Below, in pieces: positions 8,677 to 17,537 of a stretch of 64,000 nt of DNA. Position 1 is the first letter of the stretch. The number at the start of each line of letters is the position of its first letter. The position numbers and the translations under genes were made by a program. The stretch lies in assembly GCA_903918755.1 (NCBI GenBank), contig CAIXFN010000110.1:104436-168435 (forward strand), in the 5' to 3' direction. The notes under the pieces are model-generated. The model made no database searches, was not told where the DNA came from, and saw only the letters and a list, made by a program, of their open reading frames with translations. Source of the DNA: an uncultured Pedosphaera sp. GTDB lineage: Bacteria; Verrucomicrobiota; Verrucomicrobiia; Limisphaerales; Pedosphaeraceae.

Positions 8677-11600
8677 AATCCGCTCAGAAATTCCAGCAAA
8701 TCCGCCGCTTCCTGCGCGGTCAGGTTTTGCAAAAGTCCCTCCGGCATGAGGGACAACTTCTGCGGTGTGATGCCCTCCACTTCCGCCGCGGGTATCCGCA
8801 CTTCCCGCCCACTGGCATCTAAGAGCACGGTCTCCCCCCCAGTGGGCCCGCGCAAAAAGCCGGACACGCTTTCGCCATCCCGCAATTTGACCGTTTGCAC
8901 CACATATTCCGGGGCGATGTTGCGCGAAGGTTCCAGAATGCTCTCCAGGAGTTGCGCCCGGCTCAATTTCGGCACCTGCGTCGCCAGGTCGGGGCCGATC
9001 GGTTTTCCCCGGCCCGCGACTTGATGGCAGGCCGAGCACTGCGCGACGTCAAAAAACACTTTCCGCCCGGCCTCGGCGTTGCCCGGTAATTTCAGCAACT
9101 CCGCCGCGTGGATGTTGGCGCCCAGTTTCACCACCCGCTCCGCCTCGGGCACGAATCGCTCGAACAAATCCCGCACCACCGGATCCGAAGCCTCGCGCGC
9201 TGCGCGCAACACCATGGCCCGCGTGATCGGGGGCACCGCCCCGGCCGGATCATCCAGGGCCAGGGCCGTCAGCAAGGCCAACGCCGGCGACGCCGTGAGG
9301 GGAACCAGCACCGCGGATTTCACGGTCCCCGCGCGCAGCGCCATCAGCGCCTCGTCGGCGCGGGGCGCGGAGGAATCCAGGCGGTAAATCCAATCCCGCA
9401 ACTTCCGCACCATGACGATGTCCGGGTTGCCTGATCCGACCCGCGGCATGTGACCGCTGCCCAACTTGGCCATGCGCAATAAAAGGATCGATCGCTCCGG
9501 ATGGCCGGGGGCCACCAACCGCGCATCTCGCACTCCAAAATCACCCTGGCTCGGCCGGGCTCCCACCAATCCCATCTTGTCGAGCGGCACATTCCACCGC
9601 GCGTTGATGGTTGCCGCCCCCCCCGCATTGGGCCGGTGACAGTGCGAGCAATTCACCTCCAGATAGGCCCGCACTTGTCCCTCCAATTCCGACTCCACCG
9701 GGACGTTGGTCCGGGTGGCCGGTTCGGCCAACAGCCCCAGCCGCCGCAATTGCTCCAATTGATCCCCCGCCGCGCTCGCGCCCGCCGCCGGACGGTCCAG
9801 TTGCCAGGGGGTAAAACCCAATTGTCCGCCCGCACTCATGCCATGGCACAAGCTGCACTCGGTGGGGCTGGCATAGTGCCAAGTCTGCTGGCGCCGCCCG
9901 CTTGACACCGTCGGATCCGCCAGGTTAAACGCGCGATCCGTCCCCTGGTCCTCCGCCAGCACCGCGTCGGTCTGCTCGTCGTTCCAACGGTACACATACG
10001 GATGCCAGAGATGCCCGTCGAAGAGCAGCACCTGCGTTTCCAACCGCCGCCGGCTCGCCGGGTTGCCGGGTTGCAGTTCCAGTGACAGGGTCTTCGCCAG
10101 GACCCCGTTCGTCGGAAACCGCCAACTGCCCGCTTCCTCGCCCGTCTCCCAATCGGTCGCCGCGATCCGTTGCAACTGCGCCGTTCCCGGCACCCCCACC
10201 CAGCGTTCCGCCACCGCCCCATCGGACCACAGTTCCGACCGCACGGCGTAGGGCAGCACTCCGGGCGCGGGCGTCTGGTCCCGTATGCTGCTGAAGAGGC
10301 CCGTCCCGCTCAGTCGGCGGGGAAAGTCGGGATTGGCCCCCGTGGCCGGATTGCGCACCAACCGCTTCAACGGGCCACCCGCAAAATCGAGCAAATAAAG
10401 TTCCCCGGCCTGATCCTGCCCAAAAGCCACGACGCGCACCGGGGTTACCGCCAATTCCTGCCGGCTGGTCAGTTGCCCGCCCTCGGTGCGGAGCGCCCAA
10501 ATCCGGCCGGTCATGTAGTCACCGTAAACATAGGCGCCGCGCAATTCGGGCAATTGCGCACCATGGTACACATACCCGCCGGTGATGGAGCGCGCCTCGG
10601 TGTGCGGGTGCACCGTCACGGGTGGCAGAATCGGCGTCGGCCCCCGCGGATTGTTGGGTTTCACCGGCTGGGGCCCTTCCATGATGCTCCAGCCGTAATT
10701 GCCACCCCGCTGCACCCGGTAAATCATTTCCCACAAATCCCAACCCACGTCTCCCACCCAGAGATCGCCCGTGGCCGAGTCAAAACTCATCCGCCAGGGA
10801 TTGCGAAAACCATACGCCCAAATTTCCGGCCGTGCGCCGGGGGTGGTGCGAAAGGGATTGTCCGTGGGAATCCGGTAAGCCCGTCCGGCTTCGGGGTGAT
10901 CCACATCAATCCGCAGCACACTCGAAAGCAGATCACTCAAATCCTGTCCCGTGTTCAACGGGTCGGGCGGCGAAGGATCGGCGGAATCGCCCGCCGAAAG
11001 GTAAAGCAGGCCGTCCGGGCCGAAATGAATGGAGCCGCCGTTGTGCCCGCCCGAAGGCCAGCGAATCACCACCTGCTCGGAAGCCACGTCCAGGATCGGT
11101 GGCTCCGTCCCGCTGACGGTGAATCGCGAAACAAAGGTTCCGTCTTTGGCCTGCCCTTCGCGGGTGTAACAAACAAATACCTGGCGGTTGGTCGCAAACC
11201 CGGGATGGAACGCCATTCCGAACGATTGCCCAAACTGGGGAATCCGCCCGCGAAAATCCACGCAGACATCGGCATGCAAGACATCGGTGCGGTTGCTGAA
11301 GGAGAGCACCCGGCCCTGCACTTCCATCACAAACAGTCGCGGCACGCCCGGCGCCACCGCCATTTCCACCGGGCCTTCAAACCGCAATGCCGGAAACACC
11401 GCTTCCGCAATATAGGGCGGCGCCGGGTCGGGAGAACCTTGCAGCCGCGAGGTTGTCCAGGCCACGCGCCCGGCGTTCGCTGCCACCGGTTGCGCCCCCA
11501 AGCCGTCACTCCCGGCCAGGGCGAGGCCGCCTGCCAGCCCAAGCCCGCGCCAAGCCATCGTGAAGCAACCACGGACCCGTTTCCCAAGCCAATGAGTCAT
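8661..11600 (-). CDS. PQQ-type sugar dehydrogenase fused to di-haem and mono-haem cytochrome c regions
   Basis: 979 residues with a signal peptide (about 1-37). Residues about 60-420 match the soluble glucose/sorbosone dehydrogenase propeller (WPSGGHNGGSIHFGPDGLLY, EIWAYGFRNPWRMSFD, GGNYGW). Residues about 430-755 resemble the SO2930-type di-haem region with two CxxCH sites (C582, C651). Residues about 770-975 end in a third CxxCH cytochrome (C855, CSACHQ) of the type found in PVC haem-binding proteins. It is likely a periplasmic oxidase of sugars or similar alcohols with built-in electron transfer. Substrate and cofactor are inferred from the fold only. Confidence 0.88.
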   Translation of the reverse strand: MTHWLGKRVRGCFTMAWRGLGLAGGLALAGSDGLGAQPVAANAGRVAWTTSRLQGSPDPAPPYIAEAVFPALRFEGPVEMAVAPGVPRLFVMEVQGRVLSFSNRTDVLHADVCVDFRGRIPQFGQSFGMAFHPGFATNRQVFVCYTREGQAKDGTFVSRFTVSGTEPPILDVASEQVVIRWPSGGHNGGSIHFGPDGLLYLSAGDSADPSPPDPLNTGQDLSDLLSSVLRIDVDHPEAGRAYRIPTDNPFRTTPGARPEIWAYGFRNPWRMSFDSATGDLWVGDVGWDLWEMIYRVQRGGNYGWSIMEGPQPVKPNNPRGPTPILPPVTVHPHTEARSITGGYVYHGAQLPELRGAYVYGDYMTGRIWALRTEGGQLTSRQELAVTPVRVVAFGQDQAGELYLLDFAGGPLKRLVRNPATGANPDFPRRLSGTGLFSSIRDQTPAPGVLPYAVRSELWSDGAVAERWVGVPGTAQLQRIAATDWETGEEAGSWRFPTNGVLAKTLSLELQPGNPASRRRLETQVLLFDGHLWHPYVYRWNDEQTDAVLAEDQGTDRAFNLADPTVSSGRRQQTWHYASPTECSLCHGMSAGGQLGFTPWQLDRPAAGASAAGDQLEQLRRLGLLAEPATRTNVPVESELEGQVRAYLEVNCSHCHRPNAGGAATINARWNVPLDKMGLVGARPSQGDFGVRDARLVAPGHPERSILLLRMAKLGSGHMPRVGSGNPDIVMVRKLRDWIYRLDSSAPRADEALMALRAGTVKSAVLVPLTASPALALLTALALDDPAGAVPPITRAMVLRAAREASDPVVRDLFERFVPEAERVVKLGANIHAAELLKLPGNAEAGRKVFFDVAQCSACHQVAGRGKPIGPDLATQVPKLSRAQLLESILEPSRNIAPEYVVQTVKLRDGESVSGFLRGPTGGETVLLDASGREVRIPAAEVEGITPQKLSLMPEGLLQNLTAQEAADLLEFLSGLGPRP

Positions 11601-11724
11601 GCCGCGAGACTAGAGCCACCGACTGAAATGGCAAGCGCGCATCCCGGCCGGAAAAGCCTTGTGCGCCCCTCGCCAAACCACGCCCCTTCGGCTATTTTGT
11701 TCCCGTCGGGACGCCCCAAATTCT

Positions 11725-12183
11725 ATGACCATTCGTGAATTCACCGCGGAACAATGGCTGCCTTTGCCGCCAGAGGAGATTTTCCCTTTCTTTGCGGATG
11801 CCGGCAACCTCAACCTCCTCACGCCCCCTTGGGTCCAATTTAAAATTCTCACTCCCCTGCCGATCACCATGCGCCCCGGCACGTTGATCGACTATCGCTT
11901 GCGCATCCATGGCCTGCCCGTTCGCTGGCGCACCCGCATCAACGTCTGGGAACCGTCCCGCCGTTTTGTGGACGAACAACTTCGCGGTCCGTACCGATTG
12001 TGGGAACACGAGCACACCTTTGAACCCCGCAACGGCGGCACCCTGGCCCGGGACCACGTGCGCTACGCCGCGCCCCTGGACTGGCTGTCCCATCGTTGGT
12101 TTGTGCGCCCCGACATCGAAAAAATCTTCCGCTACCGCACGGAAGCGCTCAACCGGCTTTTCCCCGCCCCGGCCACTGCCTGA
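11725..12183 (+). CDS. SRPBCC/START-fold ligand-binding protein
   Basis: 152 residues from the ATG at 11725. The order of elements fits the small SRPBCC cyclase/dehydrase-like family seen in many bacteria: PLPPEEIFPFFADAGNL near the start, LTPPWVQFKI, then WEHEHTFEPRNGGTLARDHV and a C-terminal helix. Such proteins bind hydrophobic ligands and are often linked to cell-division inhibitor or carotenoid genes; no such partner is adjacent here. It is divergent from the large dehydrogenase gene. Confidence 0.8.
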   Translation: MTIREFTAEQWLPLPPEEIFPFFADAGNLNLLTPPWVQFKILTPLPITMRPGTLIDYRLRIHGLPVRWRTRINVWEPSRRFVDEQLRGPYRLWEHEHTFEPRNGGTLARDHVRYAAPLDWLSHRWFVRPDIEKIFRYRTEALNRLFPAPATA

Positions 12184-12326
12184 TTTTTTGGATCCCCTCG
12201 CGGGCAAGTTGGTTGAGCTTGAGTTGGATGGGGCTATGCGCGGCATTTAATCCAATCACCAAAAGCCTTGCGAAATTAGCGCGCTGGAATTAAAAACGGG
12301 GGCAACTCAATTCCCACTTGCCCCGC

Positions 12327-13577
12327 ATGAACCAACTCTGCCCGCTCCCTGGAAATCGCCCTCATCTTGCACTATCCGCGCTGACGGCCGCGTTGCTCAC
12401 CGTCGGTGCCGCCCTCGCTCAGGACACGGCCACCACGGTAACGAATGTGCCCGCCCTCACCAACGCCGCACCGCACGCGCAACTGCCCCCCTTGCCCGCC
12501 CCGCTCGGCCTGCCCAAGCCCGGACCGACTAATGACGCCCCCTACGCCCCGCAGCCTATTCTGCCAGGTGGGGTGGTGGTGTCGCTTTATCCTCCGGGAT
12601 CGCCATTCCTGAACCTGAATCGCGTCCGCGAGGCGGAGCAATACAGCGTCAGCCGCAGTTCTCCCGGTCGGATTAACAGCATCGTGAACATCCACAATCC
12701 TTCCATCGAGGTGCATACGGTGGAGGGCGGGCTGAACACCGGGGCCGTGGTGATCCTGGCGGCGGGCGGCGGCCACAACACTTTGAACGTGGGCACGGAG
12801 AGCGCCGATTTCGTCCCGTTCTTCTACAATTACGGGGTCAATACGGTCATCCTGCGGAACCGCCTCCGCCGGGACGGTTACAATCCGCAAACCGATGAGG
12901 TGTATGACGCCCTGCAAGCCATCCGCCTGGTCCGCGCTCATGCGAAGGATTGGGGCATTGATCCGAAGAAGATCGGCATCATGGGCTTCTCCGCCGGGGC
13001 GGAATTGTCCGCGCCCGCCGCGATCCAGTATGACGATTTTGATCACAAGAATAACGATCCCAGCGATCCGCTGGCAGGCATCACTTCCCGCCCCGACTTT
13101 GTTGGCATCGTTTATCCCGGTCCTTCGCCCTTCACTCGCGATCCGAACACGGCCATCCCCCACAACGTCCCGCCCTCGTTCATCATCTGCGCCGGTTCCG
13201 GCGACCAGGGCCACGCGGTGTGGGCGGACCAGTATTTCGCGGCCATGTTGGCGGTCAGCGCGCCCAACCTGGAAATGCACATTTACGGCAATGGCCATCA
13301 CCCGGGCAGCGGCTCGACCGGGGGGCTGACCGACCGCAACGGCACTCCGTTCGGCACCTGGCAATACCGTTTCATCGACTGGTTCCGCGACCTCGGCTTC
13401 TTGCAGAAACCGGGCATCGAAACCCACGCCGCCCAGGATGTGGCCACCTACGAAAAGCAACCGCCCCGCGCTCGGGGCCGCGGCCAGCGCGGTCGCAACG
13501 GCGGCCCGGGGCCGGCCAACGGCTCCACCAATGCGCCCGCCAACTCCACCACCAACCAGGCCCCGCGGAATCCTTGA
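12327..13577 (+). CDS. Exported alpha/beta-hydrolase (acetyl-esterase-like)
   Basis: 416 residues from the ATG at 12327. A signal peptide ends near ALA|QDT, and an alpha/beta-hydrolase domain follows with nucleophile elbow GFSAG (S222), an early VVILAAGGGHN oxyanion segment and a late HHPG histidine. This matches BD-FAE/acetyl-xylan-esterase-like carbohydrate esterases, often annotated as endo-1,4-beta-xylanase-associated esterases in PVC genomes. The C-terminal 40 residues are low-complexity Arg/Gly/Asn/Pro-rich. It lies 15 bases before the TIM-barrel gene, probably in the same operon. Confidence 0.85.
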   Translation: MNQLCPLPGNRPHLALSALTAALLTVGAALAQDTATTVTNVPALTNAAPHAQLPPLPAPLGLPKPGPTNDAPYAPQPILPGGVVVSLYPPGSPFLNLNRVREAEQYSVSRSSPGRINSIVNIHNPSIEVHTVEGGLNTGAVVILAAGGGHNTLNVGTESADFVPFFYNYGVNTVILRNRLRRDGYNPQTDEVYDALQAIRLVRAHAKDWGIDPKKIGIMGFSAGAELSAPAAIQYDDFDHKNNDPSDPLAGITSRPDFVGIVYPGPSPFTRDPNTAIPHNVPPSFIICAGSGDQGHAVWADQYFAAMLAVSAPNLEMHIYGNGHHPGSGSTGGLTDRNGTPFGTWQYRFIDWFRDLGFLQKPGIETHAAQDVATYEKQPPRARGRGQRGRNGGPGPANGSTNAPANSTTNQAPRNP

Positions 13578-13592
13578 ACCTCCCTCCTATTT

Positions 13593-14519
13593 ATGAAAAC
13601 CAAACATCCCTCCCTGTCTCGTCGTAACTTCCTCGGCCTCTCTGCCGCCGCCTCCGCCGCGTTACTGGCGCCCGGCGCGGCTCTCCGCGCCACGGCGCAA
13701 CCGCTGGCCGAACCACCCGCCACCCCTGCCGCCAAAAAGAGGCCCATCGGCCTCGAACTGTACTCGGTACGCGGCGAACTCTCCCGCGACTTGCCCAACA
13801 CTTTGCGCACGGTAGCCAAACAAGGCTATGAGGTCGTGGAGTTTTACTCCCCCTACTTCAACTGGTCGCTCCCCTACGCCAAGGACGTCCGCAGCCAGTT
13901 GGACGACCTGGGCCTGCGCTGCTATTCCACCCACAATGATTTCCGCTCACTCACTCCCGGTGAAACCATGGCCAAGGCCATCGAACTGAACCAGATTCTC
14001 GGCGCGCGTTATATCGTCCTGGCTTCTGCGCCGAATCCCAAGGGAGCGGAAGGCTGGAAAAAGCTCAGCGGACAGCTCACCACCGCGGTGGAAACCCTCA
14101 AACCGCACGGTTTGTCTGCCGGCTATCACAATCATCAAAGCGAATGGGCCAAGGTAGATGGCGATCAGCGCATCATGGACATCCTGGCCGCGAACACCCC
14201 GCCGGAATTCGTGCTTCAGTTCGACATCGGCACCTGCATGGAAGTGGGCGCGGATCCAGTGGCGTGGATCAAGGCCAACCCGGGCCGCCTCAAATGCGTC
14301 CACCTCAAGGATTGGGCGCCGGGCGAAGCTGCGAAAGAAAAAGGCTTTCGCGTGCTGTTCGGGGAGGGCGCCACTCCCTGGCGCGAGGTGGTCACCGCGC
14401 TGGAAGCCACCGGCGGGGTGGAATTTTATCTGCTGGAACAGGAAGGCAGCCGCTATTCCGAATTTGAAACCGCGCAGCACTGCCTCGAAAATTGGAAAAA
14501 ATTCCGCGCGCAGGGTTGA
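13593..14519 (+). CDS. Tat-exported sugar phosphate isomerase/epimerase-type TIM barrel
   Basis: 308 residues. The N-terminus carries a twin-arginine signal (LSRRNFLGLSAAAS). The remainder is an AP-endonuclease-2-type TIM barrel (xylose isomerase-like): IGLELYSVR, GYHNHQSEW, FDIGTCMEVGADP and CVHLKDW are family signatures with likely metal ligands Glu, His and Asp. It is probably a periplasmic sugar isomerase or epimerase, or the 3-keto-glycoside type common in this phylum. It is co-directional with the esterase upstream. Confidence 0.88.
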   Translation: MKTKHPSLSRRNFLGLSAAASAALLAPGAALRATAQPLAEPPATPAAKKRPIGLELYSVRGELSRDLPNTLRTVAKQGYEVVEFYSPYFNWSLPYAKDVRSQLDDLGLRCYSTHNDFRSLTPGETMAKAIELNQILGARYIVLASAPNPKGAEGWKKLSGQLTTAVETLKPHGLSAGYHNHQSEWAKVDGDQRIMDILAANTPPEFVLQFDIGTCMEVGADPVAWIKANPGRLKCVHLKDWAPGEAAKEKGFRVLFGEGATPWREVVTALEATGGVEFYLLEQEGSRYSEFETAQHCLENWKKFRAQG

Positions 14520-14567
14520 TTTTTTTGAACCTAACGGCCGGGGGCGGACACCAGCGTATAGAAAGCT

Positions 14568-15158
14568 ATGCCAGGTCCGCCCGAAAATCCGGCCAATGAA
14601 ACGCTGCGGCGCAGCGAGGAAACCCTCCTGGTCCTCGCCGCGCGCGCGGGCGATCCCGCGGCGCTCGGTCAGTTGATTCTGCGGTTTGAACGGCCCCTGA
14701 TCTACTACCTCCGCCGCCTCACCGCTTCGCCGGAGGCGGCTTTGGACGTCCACCAGGAAGTCTGGCTGGCCGTGCAAAGTTCCCTTCCCCGGTTGCAATC
14801 CCCGGAGGCCTTCCGCGGCTGGCTCTACCGCATCGCCCACGATAAAGCGGCCCGCTTCGTCCGTCGTGAGATTGCCCAAGAGGGTCGCCTGCTCTCCTGG
14901 CAAACCGGGCAGGCGGAACTCGCCGACAGCCCGGAAGACCCCGCCCTCGCCGATGCGGAAGCGGTGCATCGCGCCTTGGACGACCTTCCCCCGCATTTCC
15001 GCGAAGTCTTGACGCTTCATTACCTGCGGGATTTGACCCTCGAAGAAATCGCCACCGTGCTCGGCTGCCCGGTGGGCACCGTCAAATCCCGCCTGCACCA
15101 CGCCCGCCACACCCTGCGGCAAATCCTGGAAAGCCCCGCCCATGAACCCCACGCCTAA
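14568..15158 (+). CDS. ECF-type sigma factor, partner of the anchor/prepilin fusion
   Basis: 196 residues: region 2 at about 20-95 (LDVHQEVWLAVQ, FRGWLYRIAHDKAARFVR) and region 4 at about 130-185 (TLEEIATVLGCPVGTVKSRL). The last 17 bases overlap the start of the next gene, whose N-terminal half looks like a membrane-bound sigma partner. The pair is therefore likely a signal-responsive sigma module. Confidence 0.92.
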   Translation: MPGPPENPANETLRRSEETLLVLAARAGDPAALGQLILRFERPLIYYLRRLTASPEAALDVHQEVWLAVQSSLPRLQSPEAFRGWLYRIAHDKAARFVRREIAQEGRLLSWQTGQAELADSPEDPALADAEAVHRALDDLPPHFREVLTLHYLRDLTLEEIATVLGCPVGTVKSRLHHARHTLRQILESPAHEPHA

Positions 15159-16353
15159 ACCTCCAACCGAATTCCTCCAAGCCCTGTTGGAGCAGGAACC
15201 CACCTTTCGCACCCCGCAATTCACGGAGCATCGCCGCCAGCTTCTGGACCGGCTGAATCGCGCCCAAACGCGCGAGCGGATGTCCCGTTGGATCAGCCTC
15301 GCTTGCGTCGCCGTGGCCGGCCTCGGTTTCAGCGTCCTGTATTACCTGGATGCCCGGCAATTGGGCACGGGCAACGACCTGCCGGAGTGGCTGAAATATG
15401 CCCTGGTTCTGCTCGTGCTCCTTTTCCCCTTCGCCACCCTGCTCCTCATCGGCATCCACCTTTTCCGCCACCGCCGCGAATTGCTCCGCACCCGCGAACT
15501 GGTGCAACAGGCCGCGTTCACCGAAGTCGTCCGGCAAATCGCGGAACTCAGGCAATCCAATGGGGCACCCTTGCCACCCCCGCCCACCCCAACGCCCCAT
15601 CCTACGCGCCCGCCGAAGGAAGGTGGCTTTACGCTCCTGGAACTGCTCATGGTCATCGCCCTGCTCGGCGTGCTCAGCGCCTTGCTGCTGCCCGCCCTGG
15701 CTCACGCCCAGGCCAAAGCGCGCACCACCGCTTGCGCCAACAACCTCGGCCAACTCGGCAAAGCGCTCGCCTTGTATGCGACTGATTACCAGCAATACCC
15801 CGGCTCCCGCGGCGGCCCGATCCGCCCGGACAATCCGGGCCTTTCTGCCCCCGGCAAAGCCAAAGGCCCGTGGATTCTCTGGAATGAGCGCCTGCTGCCC
15901 CTGGCCGCGCAAATCCCGGCAATCTTCCGTTGCCCGTCCCACCCTCCCTCCCTCCACCCCGCGCTGTTCTGGACCAACTACAGTTATGGCTACAATGCCT
16001 ACGGGAGCGGCATCCGCGGCCCTTTCCAGAACCTGGGCTTGGGCCGCGTGCAACCGCCGGATGATTTGAATACCGACTCCCCCATGCTCGAAGTGCGCGA
16101 ATCGGACGTCCGCGCCCCGGCCGACATGCTGGCGATCCTCGACCTGGATGACCACGGTCCCGACCTGCTCACCGCCGTTTTGTTCGTCGGCGATCCCTAC
16201 TTTGGTCCCGGTCGCTGGCATCGTGGTGGCGCCAACGCCGTCCTGTGCGATGGCCACACCGAATGGTCCACCGCGCCCCGTTGGAACGCCACCAACAACG
16301 CCGCCCGCCAACGCTGGAACAACGACCACGCCCCGCATACCGAAGTCTGGTAA
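15142..16353 (+). CDS. Membrane-anchored sigma-partner N-terminus fused to a prepilin-type domain
   Basis: One continuous 403-residue frame. Residues 1-49 are a charged cytoplasmic segment, with membrane helices at about 50-68 and 86-106 and a basic/proline-rich cytoplasmic linker at 107-161. A complete prepilin site follows (G162|F163, Glu at +5) with its hydrophobic helix 163-187, then an exported domain ending in an H-x9-DG-type motif (CDGHTEW). The N-terminal half resembles the small two-helix proteins that follow ECF sigma genes in this phylum. There is no in-frame ATG between residues 47 and 170, so a separate prepilin gene is unlikely without a GTG or TTG start. The topology would place the cleavage site on the cytoplasmic face, where PilD acts. 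Confidence 0.85.
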   Translation: MNPTPKPPTEFLQALLEQEPTFRTPQFTEHRRQLLDRLNRAQTRERMSRWISLACVAVAGLGFSVLYYLDARQLGTGNDLPEWLKYALVLLVLLFPFATLLLIGIHLFRHRRELLRTRELVQQAAFTEVVRQIAELRQSNGAPLPPPPTPTPHPTRPPKEGGFTLLELLMVIALLGVLSALLLPALAHAQAKARTTACANNLGQLGKALALYATDYQQYPGSRGGPIRPDNPGLSAPGKAKGPWILWNERLLPLAAQIPAIFRCPSHPPSLHPALFWTNYSYGYNAYGSGIRGPFQNLGLGRVQPPDDLNTDSPMLEVRESDVRAPADMLAILDLDDHGPDLLTAVLFVGDPYFGPGRWHRGGANAVLCDGHTEWSTAPRWNATNNAARQRWNNDHAPHTEVW

Positions 16354-16467
16354 TCCCGCGGCAACTCTGGCGGCTCACCCACCAGCGGTTTCTCTGGACA
16401 AAAGAGTGCTGGATGTTTACACAAAATCCTCGCCAGCCCATTCGCCCGGTCTATTGTGATCCTGCTT

Positions 16468-17286
16468 ATGAACACGACACAAATTGAAAAAGCCGCCCGT
16501 TTCCGGGCACTGCACCAGCGGTACGGGGTCTTGCTAATTCCCAACCCCTGGGATGCCGGTTCCGCCCGCCTCCTGGCCCATCTGGGGTTTGAGGCACTCG
16601 CCACCTCCAGCGCCGCGAGCGCGGGAACGTTGGGGCGCACCGACGGGAAGATCAGCCGCGACGAGGCCTTGGCCCACGTCCGGCAAATCGTCCAGGCCAC
16701 CGATCTCCCGGTGTCCGGCGATTTGGAAAACGGGTTTTCTCCGGAGCCAACCTGCGTCGCCGAAACCATCCGACTCGCGGCGGAAACCGGACTGGTGGGT
16801 GGTTCAATCGAAGACTACACCGGCGACCCCCAGAAACCGCAATATGACCTCCATCACGCCATGGAACGCATTGCCGCCGCGGTGTCCGTAGCTAAGGGAT
16901 TGCCCTTTCCCTTCACCCTGACCGCCCGGGCGGAGAACTTCATTCGCGGCAACCCGAACCTGGACGACGTCATCCAGCGCCTTGTCGCGTACGAACAGGC
17001 AGGCGCGGACGTGCTCTTCGCACCCGCCCTGCCGGATTTGCAAGCGATTCGGGAAGTGTGCGCCGCCGTGCGGAAACCGGTCAACTTCATGGTTGGCGTG
17101 AAAGGCAAATCCTTCACCGTGGCCGAACTAGCCGCCGCCGGCGTAAAACGAATCAGCTTCGCCGGTTCACTCTATCGCGCCGCCATGACCGGCTTACTCA
17201 ACGCCGCCAGTGAAATCAAGGGTACAGGAACCTTCAATTACCTCCAAAGCACCCTGACAACGGCCGAACTCAATTTTCATTTTTAA
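16468..17286 (+). CDS. Isocitrate lyase/PEP-mutase family enzyme
   Basis: 272 residues from the ATG at 16468. It has the TIM-barrel signatures LLIPNPWDAGSARLL near the start, LPVSGDLENGF with metal-binding acidic residues, GGSIEDYTGDP, and TARAENF for substrate binding. Members act on C-C or C-P bonds, for example 2-methylisocitrate lyase, oxaloacetate decarboxylase or phosphonopyruvate hydrolase. The catalytic KKCGH loop of isocitrate lyase is absent, which favours the carboxyvinyl-carboxyphosphonate/PEP-phosphonomutase-like subgroup. Substrate not assignable. Confidence 0.88.
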   Translation: MNTTQIEKAARFRALHQRYGVLLIPNPWDAGSARLLAHLGFEALATSSAASAGTLGRTDGKISRDEALAHVRQIVQATDLPVSGDLENGFSPEPTCVAETIRLAAETGLVGGSIEDYTGDPQKPQYDLHHAMERIAAAVSVAKGLPFPFTLTARAENFIRGNPNLDDVIQRLVAYEQAGADVLFAPALPDLQAIREVCAAVRKPVNFMVGVKGKSFTVAELAAAGVKRISFAGSLYRAAMTGLLNAASEIKGTGTFNYLQSTLTTAELNFHF

Positions 17287-17329
17287 GAGCTCGCGTCCAA
17301 TATAGCCGTCGCCCCATGCAATGACCTTG

Positions 17330-17536
17330 TTAAAGGGCCATGAAGTATAAGTCGAATTTGGAGGTTCCAGCCAGGCGCTTTTCCTCACTAATCCCTACGC
17401 CCATTTGTATTGCTTTTCCACCCATCGAGATATCGACTTTCGCGTCGGGATGGCAGGTGGCAGGTGCTTCCGTCCAAAATGCCTTGTCGGCAATAAAGAC
17501 TAGAACACCTACCCCACCCCTACCGTTACCTATCAA
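17330..17536 (-). other. Protein-like open frame after the GloVer gene, unclassified
   Basis: A 68-codon frame directly downstream of the GloVer gene has realistic composition (ADKAFWTEAPATCHPDAK, GGKAIQMGVG), but it opens only with TTG and has no ribosome site. An ATG at codon 39 would leave 30 residues. It may be the tail of a decayed gene or a coupled small gene. No family recognised. Confidence 0.22.
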
Positions 17537-17537
17537 T

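Noticed and set aside
10170..11738. Long open frame on the plus strand opposite the PQQ-dehydrogenase/cytochrome gene
   Set aside because: It is the GC-driven shadow of the minus-strand gene; residues are Arg/His/Pro-rich without family motifs.
14527..14567. ECF-type promoter in front of the second sigma gene
   Set aside because: GAACC and CGTAT elements are present, but the spacing of about 22 bases is too long for known ECF promoters.
13947..15224. 425-codon minus-strand frame over the TIM-barrel and second sigma gene
   Set aside because: Antisense shadow; the plus-strand genes have clear domains and signals.
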